Notes: generated from the sequence alone by a model not told the origin. 48,088 nt of DNA from Candidatus Rubneribacter avistercoris (GCA_019115845.1 DXCU01000049.1:1-48088); one strand, 5' to 3'; shown: positions 31,301 to 40,281, counted from the first letter of the stretch. A program made the numbers and translations.

Positions 31301-32752
31301 TCAGGCCGACGGGGCCAAGTACTCCGCTATTCCCGAGGCGGCGCGCTTTCCGGCGCCCATGGCCAAGATGACGGTGGCGGCGCCGATGACCGTGTCCCCG
31401 CCGGCGAACACGCCGGGCTTCGACGTGGCGCCGGTGCGCTCGTCCGCCACCACCAGGTTGCGCGCTGTGACCTCCAAACCCGGCGTGGTGTTGGCGATGA
31501 GCGGGTTGGTCTTCGACCCCACGGCGATGACCAGCATGTCGGCGTCCATGACGAACTCGCTGCCCGCCACCGGCTTAGGGCGGCGGCGTCCGCTGGCGTC
31601 GGGTTCGCCCAGCTCCATGCGCTCGCACTCCAAGCCCGCGATCCAGCCCTTGTCGTCGCCGAGCGCGCGCACCGGGCTTGTGAGCATCTGAAACGCGATA
31701 CCCTCCTGCTCGGCGTGGTGGATCTCCTCGGCGCGGGCCGGCATCTCCTCGCGGCTGCGGCGATACACCACCGTGACGTCGGCTCCCAGGCGCTTGGCCG
31801 TGCGCGCCGCGTCCATGGCCACGTTGCCGCCGCCCACAACGATGCACTTCTTGCCCACGTACACCGGCGTCTCATGTTCCGGGAACAGATACGCCTTCAT
31901 GAGGTTCACGCGCGTGAGCAGCTCGTTTGCCACCATGACGCCGTTGAGGCCCTCGCCTTCTATCCCCAAATAGCCAGGCAGGCCCGCGCCCGTCCCCACG
32001 AACACGGCATCGAACCCCTGCTCGTCCAGCAACTCGTCCACATCGTAGAGACGCCCGATCACCGCGTTCGTCTCAAAGCTGACGCCCAAATCGCTCAGCG
32101 AGGACACCTCACGCGCCACCAGGTCTTTCGGCAGGCGGAACTCGGGGATGCCGTACACCAGCACGCCGCCCACCTTGTGCAGCGCCTCGAACACCGTGAC
32201 GTCGGCGCCCATCTTGGCAAGCTCGCCCGCGCAGGTGAGTGACGCCGGCCCCGACCCCACGCACGCCACGCGCTTGCCCGCGAGGCGCTTCGAATCCGCA
32301 GCCCGGTCGGCGCCGCCTTCCGCTTGGCCAAGGGCCGCGGCCGCCTCGTCCGGATGCTCGAACGCCCAGTCGGCCACGAAGCGCTCCAAGCGGCCGATGC
32401 CCACCGGCTCGCCCTTGCGGCCGCGCGTGCACACGCCCTCGCACTGCCGCTCCTGGGGGCACACGCGCCCGCAGATGGCGGGCAGCGCGTTCGCCGCCTT
32501 CACGGCAGCGTACGCCTCGGCGAACTCGCCGTGCGCCACGCTCTCGATGAACCGGGGGATGGGCACGCCCACGGGGCAGCCGTCCATGCACGGCTTCTTC
32601 GGGCACTGGATGCAACGCCGCGCCTCGACCATGGCGTCCTCGGGCGTGTACCCCCACGCCACTTCGTCGAAGTTGCACGCCCTTGCCGCAGGGTCCTGCT
32701 CGGGCATGGGCACTTTCTCCAACTGCTTGTTCACCTCGTACGTTGCCGCCAT
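31301..32752 (-). CDS. nfnB: NADH-dependent ferredoxin:NADP+ oxidoreductase, large subunit (NfnB)
   Basis: Protein of 483 residues of the glutamate-synthase small-subunit-like family. The N-terminus has two Cys clusters for [4Fe-4S] centres (CIQCPKKPCMDGCPVG and CGRVCPQERQCEGVCTRG), then FAD (GSGPASLTCAGELAKMG) and NADPH (VVGGGNVAMDAARTAKRLG) sites. With NfnA it bifurcates electrons between ferredoxin, NAD and NADP. The ATG follows the nfnA stop by one base. A gltD-like glutamate synthase subunit is the alternative, but the partner gene is NfnA, not gltB. Confidence 0.9.
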   Translation of the reverse strand: MAATYEVNKQLEKVPMPEQDPAARACNFDEVAWGYTPEDAMVEARRCIQCPKKPCMDGCPVGVPIPRFIESVAHGEFAEAYAAVKAANALPAICGRVCPQERQCEGVCTRGRKGEPVGIGRLERFVADWAFEHPDEAAAALGQAEGGADRAADSKRLAGKRVACVGSGPASLTCAGELAKMGADVTVFEALHKVGGVLVYGIPEFRLPKDLVAREVSSLSDLGVSFETNAVIGRLYDVDELLDEQGFDAVFVGTGAGLPGYLGIEGEGLNGVMVANELLTRVNLMKAYLFPEHETPVYVGKKCIVVGGGNVAMDAARTAKRLGADVTVVYRRSREEMPARAEEIHHAEQEGIAFQMLTSPVRALGDDKGWIAGLECERMELGEPDASGRRRPKPVAGSEFVMDADMLVIAVGSKTNPLIANTTPGLEVTARNLVVADERTGATSKPGVFAGGDTVIGAATVILAMGAGKRAASGIAEYLAPSA

Positions 32753-32753
32753 G

Positions 32754-33593
32754 CTAGGCCCCCTTCCGCTCGCCGCAGTCGCGGTCCTCGCGCGCCTGGC
32801 TTTCGAACTCGCGATACATCACGCCGCGGCGCATGGCGTCGTCGTAGTCCACCAAGTGCCCGTCGAAGTCCGGGCCGTCCACGCACGCATGCAGGTACTC
32901 CTCGCCCACCTTCACGCGGCAACCGCCGCACATGCCCGTGCCGTCTATCATGAGCGGGTTCATGCTCACAAGCGTCTTGATGCCGTAAGGCTTGGTGGTG
33001 GCCGCCACGAACTTCATCATGATGACAGGACCCACGGCCAGCACGAGGTCGTAGTCCGCGCCTTCGTCGATGCGCTGCTGCAGCGCCTGGGTCACGAGGC
33101 CCTTGTTGCCGTTGGAGCCGTCGTCGGTCATGATGATCTGGCGTGTGGAGCACGCGTTGATCTCGTCCTCGAGCAGGATAAGGTCCTTGTTGCGAAAGCC
33201 CGTGATCACATCCACCTCGCAACCATGTTCGTGCAGCCATTTGGCCTGCGGGTACGCAATGGCCGTGCCCAGGCCGCCGCCGATGACGCACGCGCGGCGA
33301 GCGCCCTCAAGCTCGGTGGGATTGCCCAGCGGGCCCACGAAGTCGGCCAGCGCCTCTCCCGCCTGCATGGTGGCCAACCGCTTGGTCGTCGCGCCCACCG
33401 CCTGGAACACGATGGTGACGGTGCCCGCCTGCGGATCGCAATCGTTCATGGTCAGGGGGATGCGCTCGCCCCTTTCGTCGATGCGCAGCATGACGAACTG
33501 CCCCGGCTTGATCTTGCGGGCGATCTGAGGAGCCCGCACCACCATGCGGGTGACCTCGGCGTTCAGCGCCTCAACTCGTTCGATGGGATACAC
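32754..33593 (-). CDS. nfnA: NADH-dependent ferredoxin:NADP+ oxidoreductase, small subunit (NfnA)
   Basis: Protein of 279 residues, related to PyrK/sulfide dehydrogenase subunits. An FAD domain (PGQFVMLRIDERGERIPLT), an NAD domain (VIGGGLGTAIAYPQAKWL) and a C-terminal [2Fe-2S] motif (DGTGMCGGCRV...HACVDGP) appear in the family order. It starts with GTG at 33593 and has GAAGGG about ten bases upstream. It is first of the nfnAB operon. NfnAB links NADH and reduced ferredoxin to NADPH, useful in a fermentative or anaerobic respirer. Confidence 0.9.
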   Translation of the reverse strand: MYPIERVEALNAEVTRMVVRAPQIARKIKPGQFVMLRIDERGERIPLTMNDCDPQAGTVTIVFQAVGATTKRLATMQAGEALADFVGPLGNPTELEGARRACVIGGGLGTAIAYPQAKWLHEHGCEVDVITGFRNKDLILLEDEINACSTRQIIMTDDGSNGNKGLVTQALQQRIDEGADYDLVLAVGPVIMMKFVAATTKPYGIKTLVSMNPLMIDGTGMCGGCRVKVGEEYLHACVDGPDFDGHLVDYDDAMRRGVMYREFESQAREDRDCGERKGA

Positions 33594-33624
33594 GTCGCTT
33601 CAGCCCTTCTCGTCTTAGAACAAA

Positions 33625-33647
33625 AGCAGCACCGTCAAGGTGCCGCT
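33625..33647 (-). terminator. Terminator-like hairpin between yczE-like gene and nfnA
   Basis: On the minus strand AGCGGCACC pairs with GGTGCTGCT and is followed by TTTTGTT. A TATACT -10 (33673-33668) upstream could serve nfnAB. Confidence 0.6.
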
Positions 33648-33793
33648 TTTCGTGAAAATTGCCCATTAGTATAGCAAACGACCCCCGCCGAAACTGTTAC
33701 GAGCATGTTTCCATGCGCAAAGAGAACCCGAGCGGAGGTGTTTCCGGGCATCCGACGGCCAGCCGCCAGCCTCGCGCGGAGATGCGCACTCCC

Positions 33794-34567
33794 TCACGCC
33801 TCCTGGCACGCACCCGCTCCGCATTCGTCGCCCCGCCGCTTCCGCTCGCGCGCAAGCACCGCACCCATGCGCTCGCTGCGAATACGCACGTTCACGATGT
33901 GCCCCGTGAGCGGAATATGCCGATTCGAGAAGTTCACCACCGAACCAACCAGCACGGCCGACACCACCGTACCTGCCCCCACGCCGTTCAAGCGCCCAAA
34001 GAACAGCAGCGACAGCGCAATGGCAACACCCACCAAGCTGCAGTCGAACGCGATCTTCACCGAGCCGAAACGTCGGCGCATCGCAAGCGACAGAGCGCGC
34101 ACCGCCCCCTCGCCAGGAACCATCAACACGTTGGGAGCCACCTCAACGCTCACGCCCACCCCCAAGATCACGCACCCCAGCAAAAGCGACGCCACCTGCG
34201 CAGGCAGCGTCGCAGGCTCGAACCACGACAAAAGGCCCATCCCCACGTCGATGAACGCGCTAAACGCCACGTTCACCGCTATCTGCAGCCACTGGAACGC
34301 TTTGAAATCGCGCCTGAGCAGCGCAAACTGCAAGAGGATGAACAGCATGTTCACCACAAAGGTGAACATGCCCAGCGTGAATGGGAATTCAAGGCTCAGA
34401 ACGTAGGCCACGCTTGAAATGGGCGAGGTGCCCAGCGCCGCCTTCGTGATGAGTGCGATGCCGAAGGCGTTCACGAACACGCCCACCGCAAACCACGCCC
34501 ACCTCTCGGCGAGCATGAGGGCATGCGCCCTCCTCAAACGTCTAATGCGCTCTTCTCCTGCTGACAT
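33794..34567 (-). CDS. YczE/YitT-like integral membrane protein
   Basis: Protein of 257 residues with five or six hydrophobic segments. It has the family opening GVFVNAFGIALITKAALGTSPISSV and later VAPNVLMVPGEGAVRALS. Such proteins (B. subtilis YczE type) are widespread, and their biochemical role is unknown; one affects post-translational steps of antibiotic synthesis. GGAGG lies eight bases before the ATG. It appears monocistronic. Confidence 0.8.
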   Translation of the reverse strand: MSAGEERIRRLRRAHALMLAERWAWFAVGVFVNAFGIALITKAALGTSPISSVAYVLSLEFPFTLGMFTFVVNMLFILLQFALLRRDFKAFQWLQIAVNVAFSAFIDVGMGLLSWFEPATLPAQVASLLLGCVILGVGVSVEVAPNVLMVPGEGAVRALSLAMRRRFGSVKIAFDCSLVGVAIALSLLFFGRLNGVGAGTVVSAVLVGSVVNFSNRHIPLTGHIVNVRIRSERMGAVLARERKRRGDECGAGACQEA

Positions 34568-34806
34568 GTTGCGTGCCTCCCAATTCGCTCCATCCCAGTA
34601 TAGCGCTTCCCAAACAGAGAGGCCCCCGCTTCCGCGCCGGCGACAGACAAAGAGAACGCCGCGCGTCGCTTCTTACCGCGCGGAGACGGACCGCCACCCG
34701 TCGGCAAACGGTTCGCGATTCTCCCGAAACCAGCGTCAGCCCGTGGTACGCTCGCACTTGGAACCTCCCGCCCGACCCACGCTCGGGCCGACCGAAAGAA
34801 CGCATC

Positions 34807-35748
34807 ATGACAAGCACCTACTACCTGCTGCCCGACCGCCTTGAACGCGCGCCCGCAGCACGCGAATCCCCCGCGCCCGACGCCCTTGGCAGCCCTCCAA
34901 CCGTTCAGACCCTCACCACGCGCGAGCTTGACAGCCTTGCGTTCATCGCGCCCGACATACGGGGCACCCTTGAAACCCTCGCCAAGGTCGAGAACACCTA
35001 CCTCGACGTGTTCCCTGCCTGCCTTGTCGGCTCGTTCGCCGTCCCCGACAAGCAGCGCATGATGGACGACCCAACCTGCTTCGCGTTCTACCTGGATAAA
35101 ACCCACTTGGTGTTTTTGGACGAAAGCGACACGTGCGCGCGCCTGCTTGACACCATAGCCAGCCAAGGCACGGTGCACAAGCCGACCGCCGCGCACTGCC
35201 TGTTCGAGTTCATGAAGCTGCTCACGAAAGGCGACCTGATGTTCTTGGCCGATCTTGAGGACCGCATGGAGGACGTGGAGGAGACCATCATCGACCGCGG
35301 CGTGAAGGCAAGCAACCGGCAGATGCTGCTGTTTCGCCGCCAGCTGCTGCGCATCGACACTTACTACCAGCAGCTGGTGGACATGGCCAGCGAGCTTTCC
35401 AACAACGAGAACAAACTGCTCTCGCACGGCGAGGCCCACCTGTTCCGCATGTTCGAGCAACAAGCAGAACGCCTGCTCAAACGCTCACTCACGCTCAAGG
35501 AGTACAGCTTGCAGCTGCGCGAGCTCTACCAAGCCCAAATAGACATCCAGCAGAACAACACCATGAAGTTCTTCACCGTGGTCACCACCTTGTTCGCCCC
35601 GCTCACGCTACTGACCAGCTGGTTCGGCATGAACTTTGCGAACATGCCGGGGATAGACCTCTCTTGGGGCTACGCTGCCGTCATCGTTGCGTCCGTGGGC
35701 ATCGTGCTGGCGGAACTTGCGATCTTCAAGCACAAGCACTGGCTGTAA
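34807..35748 (+). CDS. CorA-family divalent cation transporter
   Basis: Protein of 313 residues. A long cytoplasmic N-terminal domain with helical segments (about 120-250) leads to two C-terminal membrane helices. The CorA signature GMN is present in WFGMNFANMPG, and the basic end KHKHWL follows the last helix. The family moves Mg2+, Co2+ or Ni2+ (or Zn2+ out) as a pentamer. The ATG at 34807 has only a weak GAAAGAA RBS. Confidence 0.9.
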   Translation: MTSTYYLLPDRLERAPAARESPAPDALGSPPTVQTLTTRELDSLAFIAPDIRGTLETLAKVENTYLDVFPACLVGSFAVPDKQRMMDDPTCFAFYLDKTHLVFLDESDTCARLLDTIASQGTVHKPTAAHCLFEFMKLLTKGDLMFLADLEDRMEDVEETIIDRGVKASNRQMLLFRRQLLRIDTYYQQLVDMASELSNNENKLLSHGEAHLFRMFEQQAERLLKRSLTLKEYSLQLRELYQAQIDIQQNNTMKFFTVVTTLFAPLTLLTSWFGMNFANMPGIDLSWGYAAVIVASVGIVLAELAIFKHKHWL

Positions 35749-35815
35749 GGAAGAGCGGGATCCGAGCGCCGAGGAGGGCGAGAAGCACTCACAGCATGGT
35801 AACACCCAGGGAAAC

Positions 35816-35905
35816 TCATCGCAGGTGCGGAGGAAGAGGCTGGGGAACGTACGAGCGATAACCACTTGGCTGCATTTCATAATGCCCCAATCGAGCATTC
35901 GACAT
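35816..35905 (-). CDS. Possible 29-residue peptide or truncated gene
   Basis: ATG at 35905 follows AAAGGAGG by six bases, an ideal RBS, and the AT-rich island with repeated motifs lies directly upstream as a potential promoter. The product (starts MSNARLGHYE, ends LPPHLR) is hydrophilic with no family likeness. It may be the surviving 5' end of a lost gene, or a real small protein. Translation is plausible; function is unknown. Confidence 0.3.
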   Translation of the reverse strand: MSNARLGHYEMQPSGYRSYVPQPLPPHLR

Positions 35906-35981
35906 CGGTTGCCTCCTTTGCTCCGTAGATTAATTCCTATCAGATAAAAAGAAAGAAACGATTTCTTTTGTTAATAAGCAA

Positions 35982-36072
35982 TAACGAAAGAAAGTTTTCG
36001 TCACAGCACGGGATGGGGGTGCTAACGAAAGAATTTTGGGGATTTCTTTCGTTAGAACGGAGGAGCACCCCC
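35982..36072. repeat. TAACGAAAGAA motif cluster and nested inverted repeat
   Basis: TAACGAAAGAA occurs at 35982-35992 and 36023-36033 and inverted at 36044-36054. CTAACGAAAGAA/TTCTTTCGTTAG (36022-36033, 36044-36055) is a perfect 12-bp dyad, and GGGGGTGCT (36015-36023) is complementary to AGCACCCCC (36064-36072), giving a long stem with an 8-nt bulge. Confidence 0.75.
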
Positions 36073-36238
36073 GTACACCTGCGGAGGGGCGCGCAAGCTG
36101 ATAAAAGTTATGCGAACGCGAAGGAAGAACCTGGGAGCTGCCGCCTCACGCCCGCAGCATGACTCATAACCCGGAAAGGCTCGCTACGGACGCCGAGGGG
36201 GAGGAGGAGGGTCCCCTTCATGCGTCGCAGGTTATCCC

Positions 36239-37027
36239 TTAGAGGAGGTGGGGTTGTTCGATGTGCGGGGCGGAGTCGGGCTGCGACGGCTCTCCGGACG
36301 CCGCCGCGCCCCCTGCGGGGGCCGCACTCGGCGCACCTGCCGCGCTTGCCGTTGCACTCGGCGCGCTCGCCGCACCCGGTGCACCTGCCGCGCTTGCCGC
36401 CGCGCCCGGCGCGCTCGCCGCGTTCCCGGACGCACCCGCTGCCGGCGCCGCCCCGCTCGCAGCGTCGCTTTCCCGCAGCAGCTCGCCCAGCGTGGCGAAG
36501 TCGTTCTCCAGCGCCTCGCGCTTGCTTCCGTCGTAAAGGGCGGCGGCCGGGTGGAAGATGGGGAACACCTTGAACTTCCCCGCGCGCTGCATGGTGCCGT
36601 GCAGCCGCGTGATGCCCACCTCGGTCTTCAAGATGAACTTCGTGGAGAAGTTCCCCAAGGTCACTATGAACTCGGGGTCGATGGTGCGCGTCTGCTCTCG
36701 CAGGTAGGGCGCGCACAGCTCTATCTCCTCGGGACGCGGGTCGCGGTTGCCGGGGGGTCGGCATTTCAGCACGTTCGCAATGAACACGTCCTCGCGACGC
36801 AAGCCCGCAATGGCCAGCAGCTCGTTGAGGTACTTGCCCGCAGCCCCCACGAACGGCTCGCCCTGCAGATCCTCGTTCTTGCCGGGCGCCTCGCCCACGA
36901 TGAGCACGCGGGCAGAAGGGTTGCCCACCCCGAACACGGTTTGGGTGCGACCGTCGGCCAGCGGGCAGCGGCGGCACTCCGTCACCTGCGCGCGAATCTG
37001 ATCGAGCGGGATATGCGGCTTGGACAT
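36239..37027 (-). CDS. Family 4 uracil-DNA glycosylase with repetitive tail
   Basis: Protein of 262 residues that removes uracil from DNA. Four Cys for a [4Fe-4S] cluster (C18, C21, C89, C105) show the family 4 spacing. Motif GEAPGKNED (45-53) and FHPAA (H159) form the active site. Residues about 188-262 are an Ala/Gly/Ser/Pro tail encoded by GC-rich repeats with a 48-bp period (36330-36425), absent from typical members of about 190-220 residues. GGAGGAGG precedes the ATG at 37027. It is 17 bp downstream of alr on the same strand. Confidence 0.92.
   Translation of the reverse strand: MSKPHIPLDQIRAQVTECRRCPLADGRTQTVFGVGNPSARVLIVGEAPGKNEDLQGEPFVGAAGKYLNELLAIAGLRREDVFIANVLKCRPPGNRDPRPEEIELCAPYLREQTRTIDPEFIVTLGNFSTKFILKTEVGITRLHGTMQRAGKFKVFPIFHPAAALYDGSKREALENDFATLGELLRESDAASGAAPAAGASGNAASAPGAAASAAGAPGAASAPSATASAAGAPSAAPAGGAAASGEPSQPDSAPHIEQPHLL
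36330..36425. repeat. 48-bp tandem repeat inside the UDG gene
   Basis: Two adjacent 48-bp units (from 36330 and 36378) with a few differences encode 16 residues each of the Ala/Gly/Pro/Ser tail. The period is a multiple of three, so copy-number change keeps the frame. Confidence 0.75.
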
Positions 37028-37044
37028 GCGGTCCTCCTCCGTCG

Positions 37045-38475
37045 TCACACGTACAGCCGAGGCATGCGGTGGCCAAAGCCTATGGCCACCTCGTAGTTGA
37101 TGGTCCCCAGCGTGTTCGCCATGTCGTCGATGGTCACAATGGAGTTCCCCTCGCGCCCCACCAGCAGCACTTCGTCCCCTATCTGGGGGTCGAGCTTCTG
37201 CCGGTTGGCGTAGGTGCGCATGTCCACCTCGAACATGCACTGGTCCATGCAGATGTTGCCCACCTGGCGGCAGCGCTGCCCGCGCAGGATCACGTCGGTC
37301 CGCCCTGAAAGCCCGCGCCGCAGGCCGTCGGCGTACCCCACCGGCACCGTGCAGATCTTCACGCTCCCGGGGCTGCGGTAGTTCATGCCGTAGCTCACGC
37401 CCTCGCTCATGGGAACGGTGCGCACGTCGGTGATGCGCGCATGCACGCTCATGACGGGCCGCAGGTCGATCATCGGACGTGTGACCGGCGACGGATGCAG
37501 ACCGTAAAGCCCCACGCCCAAGCGCACCATGTCGAAGTGGACGTCGGGGAAGCGCACGGCCGCGGCCGTGTTGGCCGCATGCACGATGCCCGGATCGATG
37601 CCCGCCACGTTGAGCGCGCTCACCGCCTCGATGAAGCGCTTCACCTGTATCTGGAAATCCAGCGTCTCGGTGGAATCGGCGGTTGCGAAGTGCGTGAACG
37701 TCCCCACCAGATCAAGCGCCCGGTGGAAGCTCACCTGCCCCATGAACTCCACCACTTCGTCGTGGCGCACGCCGATGCGGTTCATGCCCGTGTTCACTGC
37801 CAGATGATACGGCGCCCGCATGCCGTAGGCGTCGGCGGTCTCGGCGTACTGGATGGCGAAATCGGGCGTGTAGACGCTCGGCATCACCTTGTAGGCGAGC
37901 AGCAGCGGGATAGCCGCCTGCGGAGGTTGCGAAAGCACCAGAATAGGAGCGTTCACCAGGGCCTCGCGCAGCTCGATGGCCTCGTCCACCGTGGCCACGC
38001 CCAGGTAGTCGGCACCGGAGTTGAGCGCGGTCTTGGCAACGCGCACCGCCCCGTGGCCGTACGCGTCGGCCTTGACCACGGCCATGAGCCGCACCCCGGC
38101 GCTCAGGCGCTGCTTGACGGCGGTCACGTTGTGGCGGACGGCGTTGAGGTCCACTTCCGTCCATGCCCAACGCCTATCGAGGGCCGGGATGAGCCGCAGC
38201 TTGTCGGGGTCGAACTGAGCCGGACCGCCCTCGTCGGGCCGCGCATGGTCGCGCGCGTACTGAAACGCCGCTTCGGCGCCGTCGCCAAACGCCGCCGAAG
38301 CGGCCTCGTAAGCGCTTGGAGCGGCCGAAGCCGCCGTGCGCGGCCTTGCGCCGAACGCGCCCGGGCCGTCCGTCAGCGGCGAGCGCCCGCCCATCGCGTC
38401 GTGCGCGGAAACGAAGCCTTCGGGCTTGCGCCGCGAGAAGCCGGTGAACCCGTTGGGAAGCTCTTGATCGGTCAT
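37045..38475 (-). CDS. alr: Alanine racemase with N-terminal extension
   Basis: Protein of 476 residues supplying D-alanine. The PLP-lysine motif VVKADAYGHG (K135), the catalytic tyrosine in SYGMNYRS and NICMDQCM are all present. The normal enzyme begins only near residue 105 (WTEVDLNAVRHNV). The first ~100 residues are an extra, Ala/Gly/Pro-rich, polar region (GFSRRKPEGF, then AAPSAYEAASAAFG) without signal peptide. The ATG at 38475 has AAAGG eight bases upstream; an internal ATG at 38391 (residue 29 of this call) is possible but leaves most of the extension. Co-directional with the UDG gene. Confidence 0.93.
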   Translation of the reverse strand: MTDQELPNGFTGFSRRKPEGFVSAHDAMGGRSPLTDGPGAFGARPRTAASAAPSAYEAASAAFGDGAEAAFQYARDHARPDEGGPAQFDPDKLRLIPALDRRWAWTEVDLNAVRHNVTAVKQRLSAGVRLMAVVKADAYGHGAVRVAKTALNSGADYLGVATVDEAIELREALVNAPILVLSQPPQAAIPLLLAYKVMPSVYTPDFAIQYAETADAYGMRAPYHLAVNTGMNRIGVRHDEVVEFMGQVSFHRALDLVGTFTHFATADSTETLDFQIQVKRFIEAVSALNVAGIDPGIVHAANTAAAVRFPDVHFDMVRLGVGLYGLHPSPVTRPMIDLRPVMSVHARITDVRTVPMSEGVSYGMNYRSPGSVKICTVPVGYADGLRRGLSGRTDVILRGQRCRQVGNICMDQCMFEVDMRTYANRQKLDPQIGDEVLLVGREGNSIVTIDDMANTLGTINYEVAIGFGHRMPRLYV

Positions 38476-38548
38476 GCTGCATGCCTTTCCTGTTTGAACG
38501 CGCACCAGTATAGCACTCGCGCGCGCCCGCATCGCCGCCGCGCGCGAC

Positions 38549-40084
38549 TCACCCCTCAAGATCGTGCAGCATGTCCAGCAGCTCCTGACGCTTGTGGATG
38601 TTGAGCTTGGTGTAGATGTGCTTGGCGTGCGTTCGCACGGTGTTCTCGCTGATGACCAGGCGATCCGCTATGGTGGCCATGCTGTTGCCCCGCGCGATGA
38701 GCTCCATGACCTCCGCCTCGCGCACCGACAGACCGAAGCGCTCCTGCAAAAGCAGGCACTGCTTGGACGTGCGGTCGCGGATGACGCCGGCGTCCTCGGA
38801 GGCGGAGGGCCGGTTCCGCCTGCGCTTGCGCGCGGCCTCGCCCGCCTGCGCGTCGCCGCCCGTTGCAAGCGCGGGGAACTCGATGGGCTCGGCGACGACG
38901 GTCCCTTTGGACGCGACCGGTTTGAATAGAGTGCCCGTGGCCGCGAGCAGCGTGAGCCCCAGCACGTAGCTGGACGCCATGGCAACGAAGAACAGCCACT
39001 CGCGCCCGTCCACGGACACGAAATCGCTCACCCATCCCATAAGAAACCCCACGCTCTGCATGATGTAGGCCACCCCGCCGAAAAACCCGTAAATGAACAC
39101 GGGGTTGATGCCGCGATCGCGCGACACCTGGGCGCACTGCATCATCATGAGCATCTGCACAAGGGAGAACGCCGAATACGTGAGGCCGGCGAACAGGTTG
39201 AGGTAGACCGGGCCCAGGTAGGGAAGCAGCAAAAAACCCGTGACGATGAGCGGATACGCCACGCGGAACACCGGCGTCAGCCCAAAGCGGAAGCTCATGC
39301 GGCGCCACAGCACCAAAAGCGCCGCCGCCGACACGAGCGACCCCAGCATGGACGCGCTGTTCACCACCGCGCCTATCTCCTCGTGCAGAAGCGCGATGCC
39401 GCGGATGACGCCGCTGGCGAACGCGAGCGACCCCACGCACAGCGCGCTGCGCCAGTAGTCGGCGACCGCCTGGCGGTACACGCGCGGATGCTGGCGGGGA
39501 ACGTCTTCGAACATGGGCTGGTCCACCTGCATCTCGCGCACCGAGAGCGCCACGCATAAACCGCACAACGGCACGAACACAAGCGGAACGAGAAACGCCG
39601 TGAGCGCGATGGGCACCAGGTACAGCGCGAAGTAGACGAACGGCGCGATGGCCGTGCCCAGGATGAGCCGCAGGTTGCCCTGTTCGGCGGGCAGAGACGC
39701 GAAGTAGCGCTGCCACAGCATGAACATCCCCGCGCACCCGATGCCCAGAAGCACCCCGCCCATCGCCACCAGCGCGAGCGCCGCCGCCTGCGCGTACATG
39801 GCCGCGATGAGGCACGCCGATCCGCCGAACACGAGCAGCGCGCTCAGCGACACGAGCATGCGCCGGGCCCCGTGCGGAAAGTAGTACGCCCCCAGCATGC
39901 TGGCCACGAACGCCCCGCCGAACGCGAGCGCCTGCGCCAAGAAGAACGTGAGCGTGACCTCCACCGTCTGGAACTCCAACGGCAAAAACGGGAAGACGCC
40001 GCCCCAAATGGACGTGGCGTTCACCGTGAGGAAGCACGCGTAACCCCAACTGGACACGTGCGCGCGCAGCGTCGCCTGCGCCAT
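38549..40084 (-). CDS. LuxR-type regulator with membrane sensor domain
   Basis: Protein of 511 residues. It has about 12 hydrophobic segments (residues 10-390) resembling an MFS fold, a basic linker (RKRRRNRPS) and a C-terminal LuxR HTH (LSVREAEVMELIARGNS, then NTVRTHAKHIYTKLNIHKRQELLDM). The ATG at 40084 has AAGG close by and GGAGGGGG further up. It is divergent from the dmsA-like operon (40282), its probable target; it may also read through into alr, 73 bp downstream. Third member of this regulator family in the window. Confidence 0.92.
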   Translation of the reverse strand: MAQATLRAHVSSWGYACFLTVNATSIWGGVFPFLPLEFQTVEVTLTFFLAQALAFGGAFVASMLGAYYFPHGARRMLVSLSALLVFGGSACLIAAMYAQAAALALVAMGGVLLGIGCAGMFMLWQRYFASLPAEQGNLRLILGTAIAPFVYFALYLVPIALTAFLVPLVFVPLCGLCVALSVREMQVDQPMFEDVPRQHPRVYRQAVADYWRSALCVGSLAFASGVIRGIALLHEEIGAVVNSASMLGSLVSAAALLVLWRRMSFRFGLTPVFRVAYPLIVTGFLLLPYLGPVYLNLFAGLTYSAFSLVQMLMMMQCAQVSRDRGINPVFIYGFFGGVAYIMQSVGFLMGWVSDFVSVDGREWLFFVAMASSYVLGLTLLAATGTLFKPVASKGTVVAEPIEFPALATGGDAQAGEAARKRRRNRPSASEDAGVIRDRTSKQCLLLQERFGLSVREAEVMELIARGNSMATIADRLVISENTVRTHAKHIYTKLNIHKRQELLDMLHDLEG

Positions 40085-40195
40085 CTCGCCTTCACCCCCT
40101 CCGCCGTCATGCTGGGTGCATGGTAGCATACGCGCTGCGGCCAACCGCGCGGCTTTTTCGCGAAGGTGAAAGCGCGACCAGGGGTTTTATGCTTA

Positions 40196-40216
40196 AATCA
40201 CATGCACGGTGTGATT
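40196..40216. promoter_or_regulatory. Dyad AATCACA-N7-TGTGATT upstream of dmsA
   Basis: A perfect 7-bp inverted repeat (40196-40202, 40210-40216) in the gap between the LuxR gene and dmsA, overlapping a possible TTAAAT -10 (40193-40198). It is a candidate LuxR-regulator site. The half-site order (TCACA then TGTGA) is opposite to that of CRP/FNR sites. Confidence 0.55.
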
Positions 40217-40281
40217 CGCCCGCAAGGCGCTTCCGGTAGTTTTTTACGCGGCGAGAGAACCCGATGACAGAGGAGGGACCC

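Larger units (their letters stand above)
35749..36238. other. 490-bp convergent region with AT-rich regulatory island
   Basis: The region between corA and the uracil-DNA glycosylase gene holds an AT-rich stretch (about 35925-36060) in an otherwise GC-rich window, a minus-strand 29-codon ORF with a perfect RBS (35816-35905), three copies of TAACGAAAGAA and a nested inverted repeat (36015-36072). From 36073 to 36238 I see nothing. Confidence 0.6.

Noticed and set aside
40196-40216. CRP/FNR binding site
   Set aside because: Half-sites are in the reverse order (TCACA-N7-TGTGA) from the CRP/FNR layout TGTGA-N6-TCACA.
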